64,000 nucleotides of DNA from Macrostomum hystrix (lineage: Eukaryota > Platyhelminthes > Macrostomidae). Within the stretch, counting starts at the first letter, position 1. Each line of letters starts with the position of its first letter. The stretch lies in NCBI GenBank assembly GCA_950097015.1, contig CATNEN010000003.1:5627501-5691500 (forward strand). Direction: 5' to 3'. Below are positions 1 to 12,365 of this stretch, in pieces. The translations under genes and the position numbers were made by a program. The notes under the pieces are model-generated. The model searched no databases. It worked only from the letters and a program-made list of their open reading frames with translations, and was not told where the DNA came from.

Positions 1-688
1 TTTAAAGTCATGTTTATTTACCATGTTATTAATTTGGGTCCATTGTAACTGCTTAGATGCATATTTAGTCATGCTAAACTAAATCTAAGTCTTAATACCG
101 CGCGGTAAAATATTATAAGGGTAGTAGTTTTATCGGCTTTGAGATCTCCTTATAAATCGATCTTTTTTATACTTGGTCATATTTATATTTGTCTCATCCT
201 ACTAGCAGTAGTACTGCTTTACTACTAAACAGTAAAAGCACGTCTCGACTTTGTTTATAAATTGTCGATGAAGTTGGCTCACTGTTTTTTGCAAATTATT
301 ATTTATCTGGACCTAAAAAAGTTTCTTTTTTTTGTCAAAACTTGCAACAAGAAAACAGATTTTTTCTTTGAATTTAAATTCCTTTCAAGTCGTGTTTGTG
401 TTTGTATTTGTATTACATTACATTACCTAACGTATCTGCTTGGAGCTTGCAACTCACTATCTTGTTTTAGAAATACATTTTCTAGGCCTTTTCCTTATTT
501 CTCTGCAACGGTAGTCAATTTAGTCAATTTATGTCGGTCAGAAGCGGTCGAAGCAAGAGTTGATTTTTTGCAATTTATCTTATTTAACCGTTTTTAGTGC
601 ATTATTTCATGTTGCAACATTTCTTTTTTTCGTAGCGGTAGCAATTTCCAGTCTAACAGCTTGCTTAGAGTGGGAATTAAAATAAAAA
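1..688. other. AT-rich non-coding stretch
   Basis: No credible gene is seen. The longest open frame (262-597) starts at a non-ATG codon, is rich in Phe/Leu/Cys from T-rich DNA and has no recognisable domain. Confidence 0.6.
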
Positions 689-1290
689 TCGTAATTGGAA
701 TCGTACTAGGAATCGTAGCTAGAAAGGTAGCAAGAATCGTAAGGGAATCGTAGCTAGAGGGTAGCTAGAATCGTACTAGGAATCTTAGCTAGAGGGTGTA
801 GCTAGAATCGAAGCTAGAATCGTAGCTAGGAAGGTAGCTAGAATCGTATTAGGAATCGTAGCTAGAATCGTACCAGGAATCGTAGCTAGAGGGTAGCTAG
901 AATCGTACTAGGAATCGTAGCTAGGGGGTGTAGCTAGAATCGAAGCTAGAATCGTACCAGGAATCGTAGCTAGAGGGTAGCTAGAATCGTACTAGGAATC
1001 GTAGCTAGGGGGTGTAGCTATAATCGAAGCTAGTTGCTAGAGGGTAGCTAGAATCGTACTATGAATCGTAGCTAGAGGGTGTAGCTAGAATCGAAGCTAG
1101 AATCGTACCAGGAATCGTAGCTAGGAAGGTAGCTAGAATCGTATTAGGAATCGTAGGAATCGTACCAGGAATCGTAGCAAGAATGGAATCAGAAAATATA
1201 TCTAGAAAGAAACTAGGAATCGTACAAGGAATCGTAGCTAGAATTAAATCAGAAAAAATAACTAGAATGAAACTGATAATCGTACTTCAA
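689..1290. repeat. GAATCGTAGCTAG minisatellite, first locus
   Basis: A degenerate tandem array built from the core GAATCGTAGCTAG, with variants GAATCGTACTAG and GAGGGTAGCTAG. Higher-order blocks recur, for example the GGGGTGTAGCTA segments. The same family reappears at 12772-13110, so the two arrays flank TRPA-like copies A-C. Confidence 0.9.
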
Positions 1291-2100
1291 ACGTGTGTGC
1301 TTCATTGCAATAAATAGCCACTTGTTACTTTTGCTTATTTACTAAGCTGTAATGTTTCTGGGTAGCCGTTGCATATACTGCCTTGATGTACTGTCGAGCC
1401 GCTTATTTTGTCATTTTGTTGTCTGTTGTTCTGTTTGCCTTTTCAGTTTGAAAAAAACTTTTTCTCTTAAAGTTTTATATGCTGTTTTATTTAAGTGTGC
1501 AAATATATGGCATATAAATACATGATTGAGTATGGATTATATTTATTATTAAGCACAACCGCTTTATAGTTGCAGCGGGTTTTGTAAATTTTTATATAAT
1601 TCGCACTGCCTCCTCTCTCTCTCTCTCTCGATATGTTTATTTCTAATAACTTATTGCTGGTCAGACAAGCTGAGAGCTGTAGATTACATGCATTCATATT
1701 TATAACTACACTACTGTTAGTACCGCTTAGCGGTCTCGCGTCTCGTTCTGCTTTTGTTCTATAACTTTAAAAACTGTCGCGTCGTTTCTCTTGGTTTTAA
1801 TATGATAATTTGAATAAATCGATTGCAATGCACAGCAAATAAGTAGTTGCTTTCTTAAAAAAGCAGACGATGACGGATTTTCATACTAATAATAATCACA
1901 TTTTTGCCAATAAAATATCAGCTAATTCATAACTCATAATTGTTGCTTTTTTAGTCTTGTTTTGTTATATCTTTTGTTTCTTTAAAGTTGCATAGACAAA
2001 CAAGTTCTGAAAAGGTTCAGTTTCTGAAAACTATTTTAGCGTTTAACAATTTAAAAAATCGACAGTGGCACACAAAAGTGACACACAGAACTCTATGTGC
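1291..2100. other. AT-rich non-coding stretch with a short CT microsatellite
   Basis: No gene is recognised. A (CT)n run sits near 1612-1630. Confidence 0.55.
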
Positions 2101-2329
2101 TCAGAGTTCATAGCCAGGGCCCGTGACAGTGGGGTGCGCTCTCTAACACCCTCGAGAGGTCCTTGCTAGCACCCCATTGCCACCTCCCCTGGCAACGCCC
2201 CTGAGATAAAGATCAGCTGAGCCAGAACCGCCCCTTCTAGGCGAGGTTGTCTCTTAGCTCTTGCCCTGGATTCCAGCTTAACTTGACCATTAGCTTAACT
2301 GGCTAATAGTTAAAGAGAAGTTAAAGATT

Positions 2330-2580
2330 CGCACTACTTACCACGAGAGGTCGGAAGTTCAAATCCTGCCTTAGTTAATCTGTTTGTGTCCTTGAGCTAC
2401 CTTCCATCTAGTCCAAGGACTGAAAAGCTTAGAGCGTCGGACTCACGACTTGTAGGTCAGGGGTTCGATTCCCGACTCCTTGTGGAACAATTTGTGTCCA
2501 TTTAGCAACTCTGAATTGCTTAAATTCACCCAGCTGTTGAATGGTGTCAGCATTAGCTGGGTTAATTAAGGGTGGGTCTA
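2330..2580 (+). mobile_element. tRNA-derived SINE, degraded or compound copy
   Basis: A B-box-like GGTTCGATTCC is at about 2461-2471, preceded by the tRNA-like AGAGCGTCGGACTCACGACT. It is followed by the same body seen in the better copies near 11.3 and 34.1 kb (TTTAGCAA..., CAGCTG, GTTAATTAAGGGTGGG). A second B-box-like TTCAAATCC about 100 bp upstream suggests two nested SINE heads. The 3' tail is not recognisable. Confidence 0.6.
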
Positions 2581-3230
2581 CATTGTCTACATTGGAATTA
2601 TAGTAAGCAAAAAAATCAATTACGTTAGAACCTGAATATAGAATATTTTGAGGTTTTTAATTGAATCTTCTGTGCTTAATTGAATCTAGTTAGATTGATT
2701 TGGGATAAGTACTTCACCGCCAAACATAAATTAGTCCCGTCTGCTCTTTTATTGTAGGCATAAAACCTTTTCCAGCTAATCACTTCATGTTTCATCGTCT
2801 CTGATTGTTTTGTTCCCTAATAAATCTGCCAGATTGAGAGGCCCGACTGCTCAAAGAAACAAGGCTAGACTCACTTCCAGTATCCGGTATGGCCATCAAT
2901 TTGCAATCAAACTAATTGGCATTATCGCTAAGTGTATCACAAGCCTCACAGCGTCAATATGGGCTAGATTGGCCTATAAACCTGGCGCCAAACATCTACG
3001 TTTTCCCCTTAATGCCGTTTGTGGCACGACATGCTCTCTAATATTAAGGCCACGCAGGAAAAACAAAGAACTGCACTTCCGATTGTATCATGCGGCCAAG
3101 GGTTGATGCAGAATTGGATGCGAGGAAAAGCTTGCCGAGTTGTCAAGACTCAATCAGGGAGAGTGCTTTTTGAGTAAATGAAAATTTACTACTTGCAGTT
3201 TCAACGCCTGTGTTAACCAGACTTAAACAA
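2581..3230. other. Intergenic DNA upstream of TRPA-like copy A
   Basis: No gene is recognised. The open frame at 2810-3106 begins with a non-ATG codon and shows no domain. Confidence 0.5.
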
Positions 3231-3238
3231 ATGCGGTG

Positions 3239-3245
3239 TATAAAA
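3239..3245 (+). promoter_or_regulatory. Candidate TATA box of TRPA-like copy A
   Basis: TATAAAA lies 74 bp before the ATG of copy A, a plausible core-promoter distance. This rests on a sequence match only. Confidence 0.35.
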
Positions 3246-3312
3246 TGTATCCAACCAGACCAGAAATACAAACGCTGCCGATCGAAACATCATCTCGCCG
3301 AGCTGCATCGAA

Positions 3313-5366
3313 ATGTCCACACGAATGTTTGAGCTCATCCTCAACAATGGGCAGCTCTCAAAAACAGACCTGCAATCGCAATATGACATTGCTGGCATCA
3401 TGCAGACTAGCAAGGAGTGGCTGGCATTCGTCAAATGCATCTCACAGGACGATGCTGACGACCTTCGGTTGGCCTCCGAGCACCTCAACTGGAAGGAGTT
3501 CTTGCAGAGCGCCGACATAAGCGGTGCGTGGTCCGATTGTGACTTTGCCGAGACAGCGCCAAAGCTGCTACTGGCTCACAATGCCGAGGTGGGAAATTCA
3601 AAGCACCCGTTTCCGACCAACCCGTTCTTCGTCGCCATCTTCTACAATGCCCAGCGCTGCCTCAAGTTCATGCTCGAGTCCGGCGTCGACTTCTCGACAA
3701 TCAACGACAACGGGTTCACAGCGTATCATGTTCTGATGAGCGCGATCCGGTTCTTGGCTGATGAAAGCGGTGAGAACGCTTCGTGCGTGACTGACGAGTG
3801 CAAGAGCCTCATAAACCTGTTCCATCAGACCCTATTCTCCGTTGAGCAGCAGCAGAGAATGCTGCAGGTGACTTGCAAGCTCGGCATGAGACCTTTGAGT
3901 TGGGGAGTGTTCCTAGGTCTGGCGAACTACGTTGAGTACATGATGGCCTACTGCGTTCCCACTTCAGTCGTTCAGTCCGATGCGGTGGGTCTAAACGAGC
4001 GCATCACGATTGACGTCTCCGACATGATCGGTGAAAACACCTGTTTCTACACGAGTCCGATCTGTGTTCTCCTGGACATGTATGGTCAGAGTACGTTGTC
4101 GGAAATTAAGGCACTCGGTATTTTCCGCACCGGCTTCATTTGGAAGCAGTGGGCCGAGGTGCTCTACGACCGAAATAGATTTTTCACTGCTCTGTTATTG
4201 TCTAACGTGATCTGTCTCACAGTAGCGACAGTGTCAGTTGTTGGTGGCGGTGTCAACGAGTTTCTGAGGGCCAGGTGCTCAGGAAAAAGTTTTCCATTTC
4301 CAGTTGGAGTCATTTTCATTTTGGTTTACTGGTTCTTCTACGCCACCTTTGGCACTGCGGCTAGCGGCTATAGTTTATGGCGGAAGGAACAGTACAGGTG
4401 GGTAAATTAAACTTTCCCTATAACTTAAATTTAATGATTGAGTTTCATAGTTATTTCAAGTTCAAGACGGCTAGAGAATAATTTGCTTCACAATTACTGT
4501 TTCGTTCTAGAAAAAAAATAGGCTATCCAGTGTCGCCTAGGCACGCCCACGTGGACATGCTGTTCTGGTTTCTGCCCTGGATGTTGTCGATTCCTATTTC
4601 GACATTCCTGCTATGGCTCTACATTGATACCAGGAGAAGTTGCATGCTCTTTGGAGAGAACATTTGTGCGGCAAGTGGCTGCTGCATTCTGCTCTTGCTG
4701 CTAACGAGTGTGTCTCTGATTGTAGCTTACCTTCGGCTAGTCCCGTCGCTAACAACACTAATGACAAGCATGTACAAGAGCATCGGCACATTCACGGTGT
4801 TCATCATGCTCTACCTGGTCTTGACTGGTGTTTTTACGCGAATATTTCAAGTGCGTCTATTCTCCGCAGAAATCGATTCGGGTATTGACAGAAGCAATTT
4901 CACTTTCAGCAGTGAAAGCAGAGTCAATATTGTAGACTTCTTCACTGCATTCTACCAGACATTTCTGGTCTCGCTAAACATAATCGACACGAACATGTTT
5001 TCTGCCTCCAGCGATCGAGTAGACATGAAAATCACGCACATGATCTACATCCTGTTTGTTCCTGTACTGTTTTTAAACTTCGCCATCGGCATCCTGGCAT
5101 CGGTGGTATCGCATGTCCACGAGCACAGCGCAGAGAACCGGTACCTTCTGATCCTGTCCGTGGCGGAGTTCTCAGAAATGATTCTGTCGCCAACTCGCTC
5201 GGCGATGCGCAAGCTGCTCGGTCGCAACGGTGATCAGATTGTGCTCCGATGCTGCAGGCCGATGAGCAAGAGAAGTCGGCTGCTGGCAATGAACAGGGAT
5301 CTATTGTCTACGGTTTGTGAGGCTAAAAAGTTTTCAAAAGAGATTAGCGTCGGCGCCCAATACTAA
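3313..5366 (+). CDS. TRPA-like ion channel, tandem copy A
   Basis: Two exons, 3313-4397 and 4511-5366, join in phase 2 (donor AG|GTGGGT, acceptor TTCTAG|A) to give 646 aa. The cytoplasmic N-terminus has ankyrin-like helices (NPFFVAIFYNAQRCLKFML, then DNGFTAYHVLMSAIR). S1 (about residues 290-312) and S2 (about 331-356) lie at the end of exon 1. Exon 2 encodes S3 (FLLWLYIDTRRS), S4-S5, a re-entrant pore segment (FFTAFYQTFLVSLN) and S6 (FVPVLFLNFAIGIL) followed by VHEHSAENRY. The S6 stretch resembles TRPA channels (FVP..LxNLLIGLA), so a plasma-membrane cation channel of the TRPA/painless type is inferred. It has far fewer ankyrin units than typical TRPA1 and is shorter. The start is an ATG with a TATA box upstream. 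Ligand and gating are unknown. Confidence 0.8.
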
Positions 5367-5802
5367 ATCAGTCTGCTCTAATTGATGAACTCTTTTTTGT
5401 GTGTATAAAAAGGCTTTCTATTCATCTTTTATACAAAAACGTGAAACAACAAGACACCAGACATTACACTTCTCATAAGTAACTAAGCGATTCATACTGC
5501 AAATATTATTTCAACTGAAAACATTGTACACATTTTAGTCACCATAGCCTAATAATTACCACTGAGCCAACTCAAACCATTTTTTCTTCTCGTGTGAAAT
5601 ATTCAAATCGCTGTTAACCAATGGCCAGTAATCTTCACTAACCGCACTTAAGGGCTAACCAATGAAGCTATGCCATCCAGATTTAAAACTGCATCGTATG
5701 TGAGTATTTAAACAAAATCTCAGAAATCGATTGCAGTCGTCCATACTTCGTTGTTGCAAACAAGGCCCTACAAAACCATAAAAGCCATCGACAATTGCAA
5801 GC
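5367..5802. other. Intergenic spacer between channel copies A and B
   Basis: AT-rich with no gene. A TATTTAAAC about 98 bp before the ATG of copy B could be its TATA-like element. Confidence 0.4.
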
Positions 5803-8140
5803 ATGGCCAAGGTGCACGAAGGGCTGCCAAATCGAATCGATTCGAGAATGGAAATTACAAAGCAAATTTCAAGCAGAAAACAGTGGCTGGCTTTCGTCAA
5901 GTGCATCGCGCAGGACAATGTGGACGACTTGCAGTCGGCTTCAAAACACCTCAACTGGACGGACTTCCTGCAGAGCACCGACGCCAGTGCCGCATGGTCT
6001 GAATGTGACTCGAGCTTCACTCACGCCTTCAAAGTCGGCGACTCAAAGCACCCGATGCCGACCAACCCGTTCTTCGTCGCCATCTTCTACAATGCCCAGC
6101 GCTGCCTCAAGTTCATGCTCGAGTCCGGCGTCGACTTCTCGACAATCAACGACAACGGGTTCACAGCGTATCATGTTCTGATGAGCGCGATCCGGTTCTT
6201 GGCTGATGAAAGCGGTGAGAACGCTTCGTGCGTGACTGACGAGTGCAAGAGCCTCATAAACCTGTTCCATCAGACCCTGTTCTCCGTTGAGCAGCAGCAG
6301 AGAATGCTGCAGGTGACTTGCAAGCTCGGCATGAGACCTTTGAGTTGGGGAGTGTTCCTAGGTCTGGCGAACTACGTGGAGTACGTGATGGCCTACTGCG
6401 TTCCCACTTCAGTCGTTCAGTCCGATGCGGTGGGTCTAAACGAGCGCATCACGATTGACGTCTCCGACATGACAGGCGAAAATCCGGCCTTCTTCACGAG
6501 TCCGATCAGCGTTCTGCTGGATGTCTACGGCGAGAACTCACTGGCAGAGATCAAAGCAGTCGGCATCTTTCGGACTGGCTTTTTCTGGAAGCAATGGGTT
6601 GAGGCTCTGTATAATCGTAATCGACTGCTTTTTGTGATGTTATTCATCAATATTTTTGCTCTGTCCCTGCTGAGTGTTACCTTCTCTGGAGCCAATCTGA
6701 ATGACTATCTTAGAAGTCGATGCGCTAATGAACTGCACGCGCCTCCCTACGGACTTTTAGCAGTTTTGGTTAACTGGCTGCTTTCTGGACTCTTTGGACT
6801 GTTCTGCATCATCTATGGTCTCATGCGAAAGGAGCGGTATCGGTAAGTTGTTCATTGTTGTAAGCTGTTCATTATTTTGGCTGCGGGTCTATAGTGTTGC
6901 TTAATTGTGTGCCAGTGCCCACGGCGTTCCTGGAAATATTATTATTATTAATATTATATATTTACCAAGTAGAGTAAAGAAGTTTTTTATTACTTATAGT
7001 GCGTCAGGAGAAAACTAAAATAAAGTAGAAATGAGACCTAGCTGAGTTGGGCCAGATGCACAGCCAGACAGCCGCAGCTAATTCTTGGCGCTTCTAAAGG
7101 TTGCGTAAAGCTGTTCAGTCCATGGACTGGTTGGCCGCCACACCTTCTATTCCGGGTCTTGCTCATGGGCAAACATTTTTTTTGGGCCTAGAGACTAGAA
7201 CTCTCGACCTGTCAGTCAAACTTCTGAAGCTCTAACCACAGGACTGTAAGCTCTCTTAGAAGGAATAAATCAGTATTGTCTCGCCATGGTATATTGTTTT
7301 TTCAGCCTGTCTGTTGGCTATCCTTGTACGCCGAGAAAAGGCCTAGCCGACATTGTCGCCTGGTACCTGCCCATTGCATTCTCGACTCCCACCTCATGCT
7401 TCCTTCTATGGCTCTACCTGGACACTGATAGAAGCTGCGTCACATTTGGTGTGCAAATTTACCAAGTCAGTGGCTGCTGTATCATGCTGCTTCTAGTGGC
7501 AGCCAATTCATTGTTAATTAGCTACCTGCGTCATATTCGATGCCTCATCACAATTATGAGCAGTCTGTACAGAAGCATTGTTGCTTTTGGACTATTTGTC
7601 CTGATGTACATGATGCTCGTTGGTGTGTTTGCTCGTATATTTCAATCGAGTTTTGCTTTTTCAAAAGCGTTAAACTCGACCAGCACACGACCTGACGACA
7701 TCTACGAGTTTCTCAAAGCCTACTATCAGACCTTTCTGGTTTCGCTAAACATTGTGGACCCTGGAGTATTTTATGCAGCTGGTGATCGAATCGACCTGGT
7801 CATCACTCACGTTTTCTACATCCTGTTTGTCCCTGTTCTGTTCATCAACTTCGTAATTGGCATTCTGTCGTCCATTGCGTCGCATGTACAGGAGCACAGT
7901 GTCGAAAATCGCTACATGCTGATGCTAGTCGTGGCGGAATTTGCAGAAACTTGCTTTTTCATTCGACACAAGCTGACTTTGTGGTGCCAGCCTCGGCAGG
8001 AGATTTTGATCTGTCTCTGCAGACCAGTCAGCAAACACAGCAGACTTATAACGAAGTGCAATGACTCATTTGAGTCTGCGCTGGGTGAGTTGAGTTACGA
8101 ATTGCCGACCTATTCAATCTATCGGTACGCATTAAATTAA
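5803..8140 (+). CDS. TRPA-like ion channel, tandem copy B
   Basis: Exons 5803-6842 and 7306-8140 (donor CG|GTAAGT, acceptor TTTCAG|C, phase 2) give 624 aa. The layout matches copy A: N-terminal ankyrin-like part, S1-S2 in exon 1, and S3-S6 with pore (FLKAYYQTFLVSLNIVD) and S6 (FVPVLFINFVIGILSSI) in exon 2. The first about 45 residues and the S1-S2 region are diverged from A. The part between (6058-6471) is almost identical in nucleotides to A and C. The pore-S6 part (7680-7941) is almost identical to copy C. The intron is longer than in the other copies (463 bp) because it carries a SINE. A cation channel is inferred from topology and S6 similarity. Confidence 0.8.
7020..7265 (-). mobile_element. 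tRNA-derived SINE in the intron of channel copy B
   Basis: Reverse-orientation, diverged copy of the SINE at 33985-34285. Shared segments include GGGCCAGATG.ACAGCC, the CAGTCCATGGACTG palindrome and a decayed B box. The 3' tail is missing, so the copy is truncated or old. Confidence 0.65.
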
Positions 8141-9116
8141 TGGTATCGTTGCATCGCTTTAACACTCGTTTTTCAGAACCTGACACTAACAGCGGAATTG
8201 TAATTTCTAATTTATCAGACGAAGAATTCCAATCACAGACAACTGCTTGTTAGATTGTGGATTTTTGACTACTAAATTTTTACCAAAAACTTGATTAAGA
8301 TGTGTACAGTAAAAAACAAACTCATATCCAGACTCTATATATTAATTATGATTATTTTACGCATATGTCTATGGCAAATCCGTGCTTTTTCTAGAACTTT
8401 AACTATAAGAACACGTAGTAGTTTTTTTAAATGAACTCTTGTTTATCGATCTGATTGTGTTTCTTCCAATAACTCTTTGGCTTAAAATTAAGTCGATAAA
8501 TTCGTCATTTACGACACTCAGAGTCAGAGACCGAATGTAATAATCCGGAGCTTTAGCTTTTCTTCTTCTTATAACTGACGTACGGCTAGTTTTACTAAAA
8601 TCTATCTTTAATTACACTTGATCACTATTTTTCACTATACAATTAACGAAATACACAGCCAAATATCACAAACAATTGTCTCTGACATTAATTAATTTAG
8701 TGGAACTTTGTGCCGCCAATGCAAAATAACTTGATAGCTCTTCATTATCTGTGCAGTTTCTGCTGCATTCCATCAGGAGTCTCATTGTTCTGCGGTTGAG
8801 ATTATAGATTACTGATTGGGATTCTAACTATAATTAAGTGTGGCAATTCGTCAATTTGTCCGGCCGTCAGACAATAGACCCAATTACAAAACTGATTTGA
8901 TGAATAAAATGATCAGATTGAGTTATAAAGCACGGAAATGAATAAGCTAATTGTTTAGTTTTACAGGGCCTGGTAGTTAATAAAGTACATATATATTTGA
9001 GTGGCTACTCAGACTCTGCAGCTCTCTTTAAGGAGACGTTCAATTAGTACAACACAAGAACTGGCTTGAATACCTGTCAGATATTTCAACTACGACTATA
9101 TTGTTCGATTTCCTTT
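8141..9116. other. Intergenic DNA after channel copy B
   Basis: AT-rich sequence with no gene or repeat family recognised. Confidence 0.5.
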
Positions 9117-9124
9117 GTTTAGTC

Positions 9125-9340
9125 CAGGGGTAGGCAAACTTATTTGCTGGCGGGCCAAAGAGAGAACCTAAAAGACGACAGCGGGCCGCATTAACTGCAT
9201 AAATATGAGATAGGGGAGAGATGAGATTAGACACGGGAGAGATGAAACAGGACTCTGTAGATGTCAGAAGGGGCAACGGGCCGGATTTGGGAGCTTCGAG
9301 GGCGGCATCTGGCCCGCGTGCCGGAGTTTGCCGACCCCTG
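9125..9340. mobile_element. hAT-type MITE, short copy (216 bp)
   Basis: Begins CAGGGGTAGGCAAACTTAT and ends with the inverted AGTTTGCCGACCCCTG. It is flanked by 8-bp near-duplicates GTTTAGTC (9117-9124) and CTTTAGTC (9341-9348), 7 of 8 matching. Terminal CAGGGG and an 8-bp target duplication are hAT hallmarks. The interior has only two or three GAGAGATGAGA-type units and no coding capacity. Confidence 0.88.
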
Positions 9341-9348
9341 CTTTAGTC

Positions 9349-10007
9349 TGTTGTGTATTGTTCGCGTCAATACTTAGAAAATGTTATACTCTCTGCTTCC
9401 GCGTTGTCAGGTGCATACCATTGTTGGATGCTCTGGAAGTTTCAAGATGTGTTTAAATAATGGAACATCTAAAATCTGAAATTCCAATATATTCCAATAT
9501 TCCAATGTTCCAATATATTTAATCCACTGAGCTAGCAACAAAAGCTAAATTGTACAGCATTTATTGGTAATTTAGAGTTCTTCCTGTTCGGTTTTTAGCC
9601 ACCTAAATGGTCAGCAAGAGCAGCAAATGCAGATAAAAAACTTAACTTCAATTTAAATTGCATAATCCAGTCAAATGAAACTTCGTTCAAAGTGCACCTT
9701 TTCCTCAATCATATCGGGATATGGCTGTGTAAAACGTAAGAACATCTGATTATTGAGGATCAATAAAGCGGTCGCTTGACCCCGAGTAAACGCTATGCAA
9801 ACTGGTCTTGACCAATCGAGGCGAAGCGATAACCAGTTTGGCACTGGAAGCCAATGGTTAGTAACTTACCAAGGATAAATTTCTCATTAATAATTGAGTG
9901 ACATTCGATTATCAACTGAAGTTAAGCTGGTAGAGCCAGGACTAAGTTCTACGCTCGCAGTTGTAAAATACAGTGGTCAGAAAAAATATTGTTACAATTG
10001 ATTGTAA
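9349..10007. other. Intergenic DNA upstream of channel copy C
   Basis: AT-rich with no gene seen. Includes a short TTCCAATA repeat near 9480-9520. Confidence 0.45.
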
Positions 10008-12365
10008 ATGACTTCTAAAGTAATCCAAGTGACGGAAAGAAGCTGCAAAAGCTTGAAGCTTAACGCCTCAGTGAATGCTTCCAAAATCCCCCTAAGCCAA
10101 AAACAGTGGCTGGCTTTCGTCAAGCTAATCGCGAATGATCACGTCGATGAGTTGAGATCGGCTTCAAAACACCTCAACTGGACGGACTTCCTGCAGAGCA
10201 CCGACGCCAATGCCGCATGGTCTGAATGTGACTCGAGCTTCACTCACGCCTTCAAAGTCGGCGACTCAAAGCACCCGATGCCGACCAACCCGTTCTTCGT
10301 CGCCATCTTCTACAATGCCCAGCGCTGCCTCAAGTTCATGCTCGAGTCCGGCATCGACTTCTCGACAATCAACGACAACGGGTTCACAGCTTATCATGTT
10401 CTGATGAGCGCGATCCGGTTCTTGGCTGATGAGAGCTGTGAAAACGCTTCGTGCGTGACTGACGAGTGCAAGAGCCTCATAAACCTGTTCCATCAGACCC
10501 TGTTCTCCGTTGAGCAGCAGCAGAGAATGCTGCAGGTGACTTGCAAGCTCGGCATGAGACCTTTGAGTTGGGGAGTGTTCCTAGGTCTGGCGAACTACGT
10601 GGAGTACGTGATGGCCTACTGCGTTCCCACTTCAGTCGTTCAGTCCGATGCGGTGGGTCTAAACGAGCGCATCACGATTGACGTCTCCGACATGACAGGT
10701 AAAAATCCGGCCTTCTTCACGAGTCCGATCAGCGTTCTGCTGGATGTCTATAGTCAAACCACTTTGACGGAGATCAAGAGAATCGGCATTTTTCGTACAG
10801 GTTTTATTTGGAAGCAGTGGGTTGAAGCCCTGTACAATCGAGGCCGAAAGTTCAGTGCAACATTTTTCCTCAATGCAATCTTTCTGACCATCGGCAGTGC
10901 AGCGTTTTCCGGCGCGAATGTGAATGACTATCTCCGCAATCGCTGTGCAAGTCAAGCCTACACGTTTCCTTTCGCACTCACTGTTATTCTCATCGACTGG
11001 CTGGCTACTGGGTTTTTAGGCTTCGTTGGAATTGCATACGGGATTGCGCGTAAGGAAAGCTACAGGTAGGGCGATCGACCAAGGATGCTGCCCTTTAGAT
11101 TTGTAGAAGAATATTGAAAATCATATTTTAAGCGTCAAATTGCCAGTACCATGTTCGATTTAAAACCAAGCTTATAATTTTTTTGTTTTTTAAATGTTTG
11201 GATGAGGTTGTAGCCTAGCCCTTAGAGCGTCATACTTACGACTTGAAGATCCGGGGTTCGATTCCTGTGATTCCACTGAAACAGTTTGTGTTCTTTAGCA
11301 AGACACGTAACTCTGCATTGCTTCAATTCATCCAGCTGGGTTAATTAAGGGTGGGTGTGGTGTCCTCCCAGTCCATGGACTGAACAGCCCTATACGAATC
11401 CTTCATATGGTCGCACAATTGCTGTCGGCTGCACATTTGGCCGAATTTGGGCAGGTGTAATCAATGATTACTATTATCAATTATCATTAAGCGATGAATA
11501 ATGAATTAATGAAAGCGTTATTTTTGTAATGTTATAGCTTTTTACTTTCAGAAAGTCCGTTGGGTATCCCAGAGCACCAAGGCGTGGTTTAAACGACATC
11601 CTTTATTGGTACCTGCCATACGTCTGGGCATGCCCAACAACCAGCCTCCTGCTCTGGCTCTACCTCGATCCTGACAGAAGTTGCGCTTTACTAGGCGATA
11701 AGATCTACCCAGTCAGTGGCTGCTGCATTTTGATCCTGCTTGTAGCCGCCATTTCTCTCCTAGTCAGCTACCTTCGCTTGCTTCCATGCCTGACCACCAT
11801 GATGAGCAGTCTGTACAGAAGCTTGCTCGCGTTTACATTTTTCATCATGATGTACATGATGCTGACCGGATTCTATGCCAGAATATTTCAGTCCAGCTTC
11901 GTCTTTTCGAGAGCGTCAAACTCATCCAGCACACGACCTGACGACATCTACGAGTTTCTCAAAGCCTACTATCAGACCTTTCTGGTTTCGCTAAACATTG
12001 TGGACCCTGGAGTATTTTATGCAGCTGGCGATCGAATCGACCTGGTCATCACTCACGTTTGCTACATCCTGTTTGTCCCTGTTCTGTTCATCAACTTCGT
12101 AATTGGCATTCTGTCGTCCATTGCGTCGCATGTACAGGACCACAGTGTCGAAAATCGCTACATGCTGATGCTAGTCGTGGCGGAATTCAGCGAGACGATT
12201 CTAGTTGTGCTCCACCGGATGTGCGACAGATGCTTCGGTCGGCAAGAAATCAAAATTAAACTCTGCAGGCCCATGAAGAAGCAAAGTAGACTTCTTGAGC
12301 ACTGCAATGAGTCTCTTGAATCGTTGCTCTGTGAGAGAAGCACGCTCGATACTCATCACTTCTAA
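10008..12365 (+). CDS. TRPA-like ion channel, tandem copy C
   Basis: Exons 10008-11065 and 11552-12365 (donor AG|GTAGGG, acceptor TTTCAG|A, phase 2) give 623 aa from an ATG. S1-S2 end exon 1. Exon 2 runs KSVGYPRAPRRG, S3 (LLLWLYLDPDRS), S4-S5, pore (FLKAYYQTFLVSLNIVD) and S6 (FVPVLFINFVIGILSSI). It shares about 590 bp of exon 1 with copy B at fewer than ten differences by eye, and 262 bp of exon 2 at three differences. S1-S2 and S3-S5 are clearly diverged between the same two copies. The intron holds a SINE. The last codons and the 3' flank are duplicated downstream (13113-13610). Confidence 0.8.
11204..11475 (+). mobile_element. tRNA-derived SINE in the intron of channel copy C
   Basis: Head GTAGCCTAG...AGAGCGTC, B box GGTTCGATTCC at about 11253-11263, and a body with TTTAGCAAGACACGTAA, GTTAATTAAGGGTGGG and the CAGTCCATGGACTG palindrome. 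The tail GGGCAGGTGTAATCAATGAT matches the reverse copy at 33985-34285. The two copies together define a family of about 280 bp. Confidence 0.85.

Noticed and set aside
262..597. 111-codon open frame
   Set aside because: Non-ATG start in T-rich DNA; composition explains the residues.
2810..3106. 98-codon open frame
   Set aside because: Starts at a non-ATG codon and has no recognisable motif, no splice context and no copy elsewhere.
3598..3825. Identical 75-codon minus-strand frame conserved in channel copies A, B and C
   Set aside because: It is the antisense of the converted coding tract; its conservation reflects the plus-strand gene.
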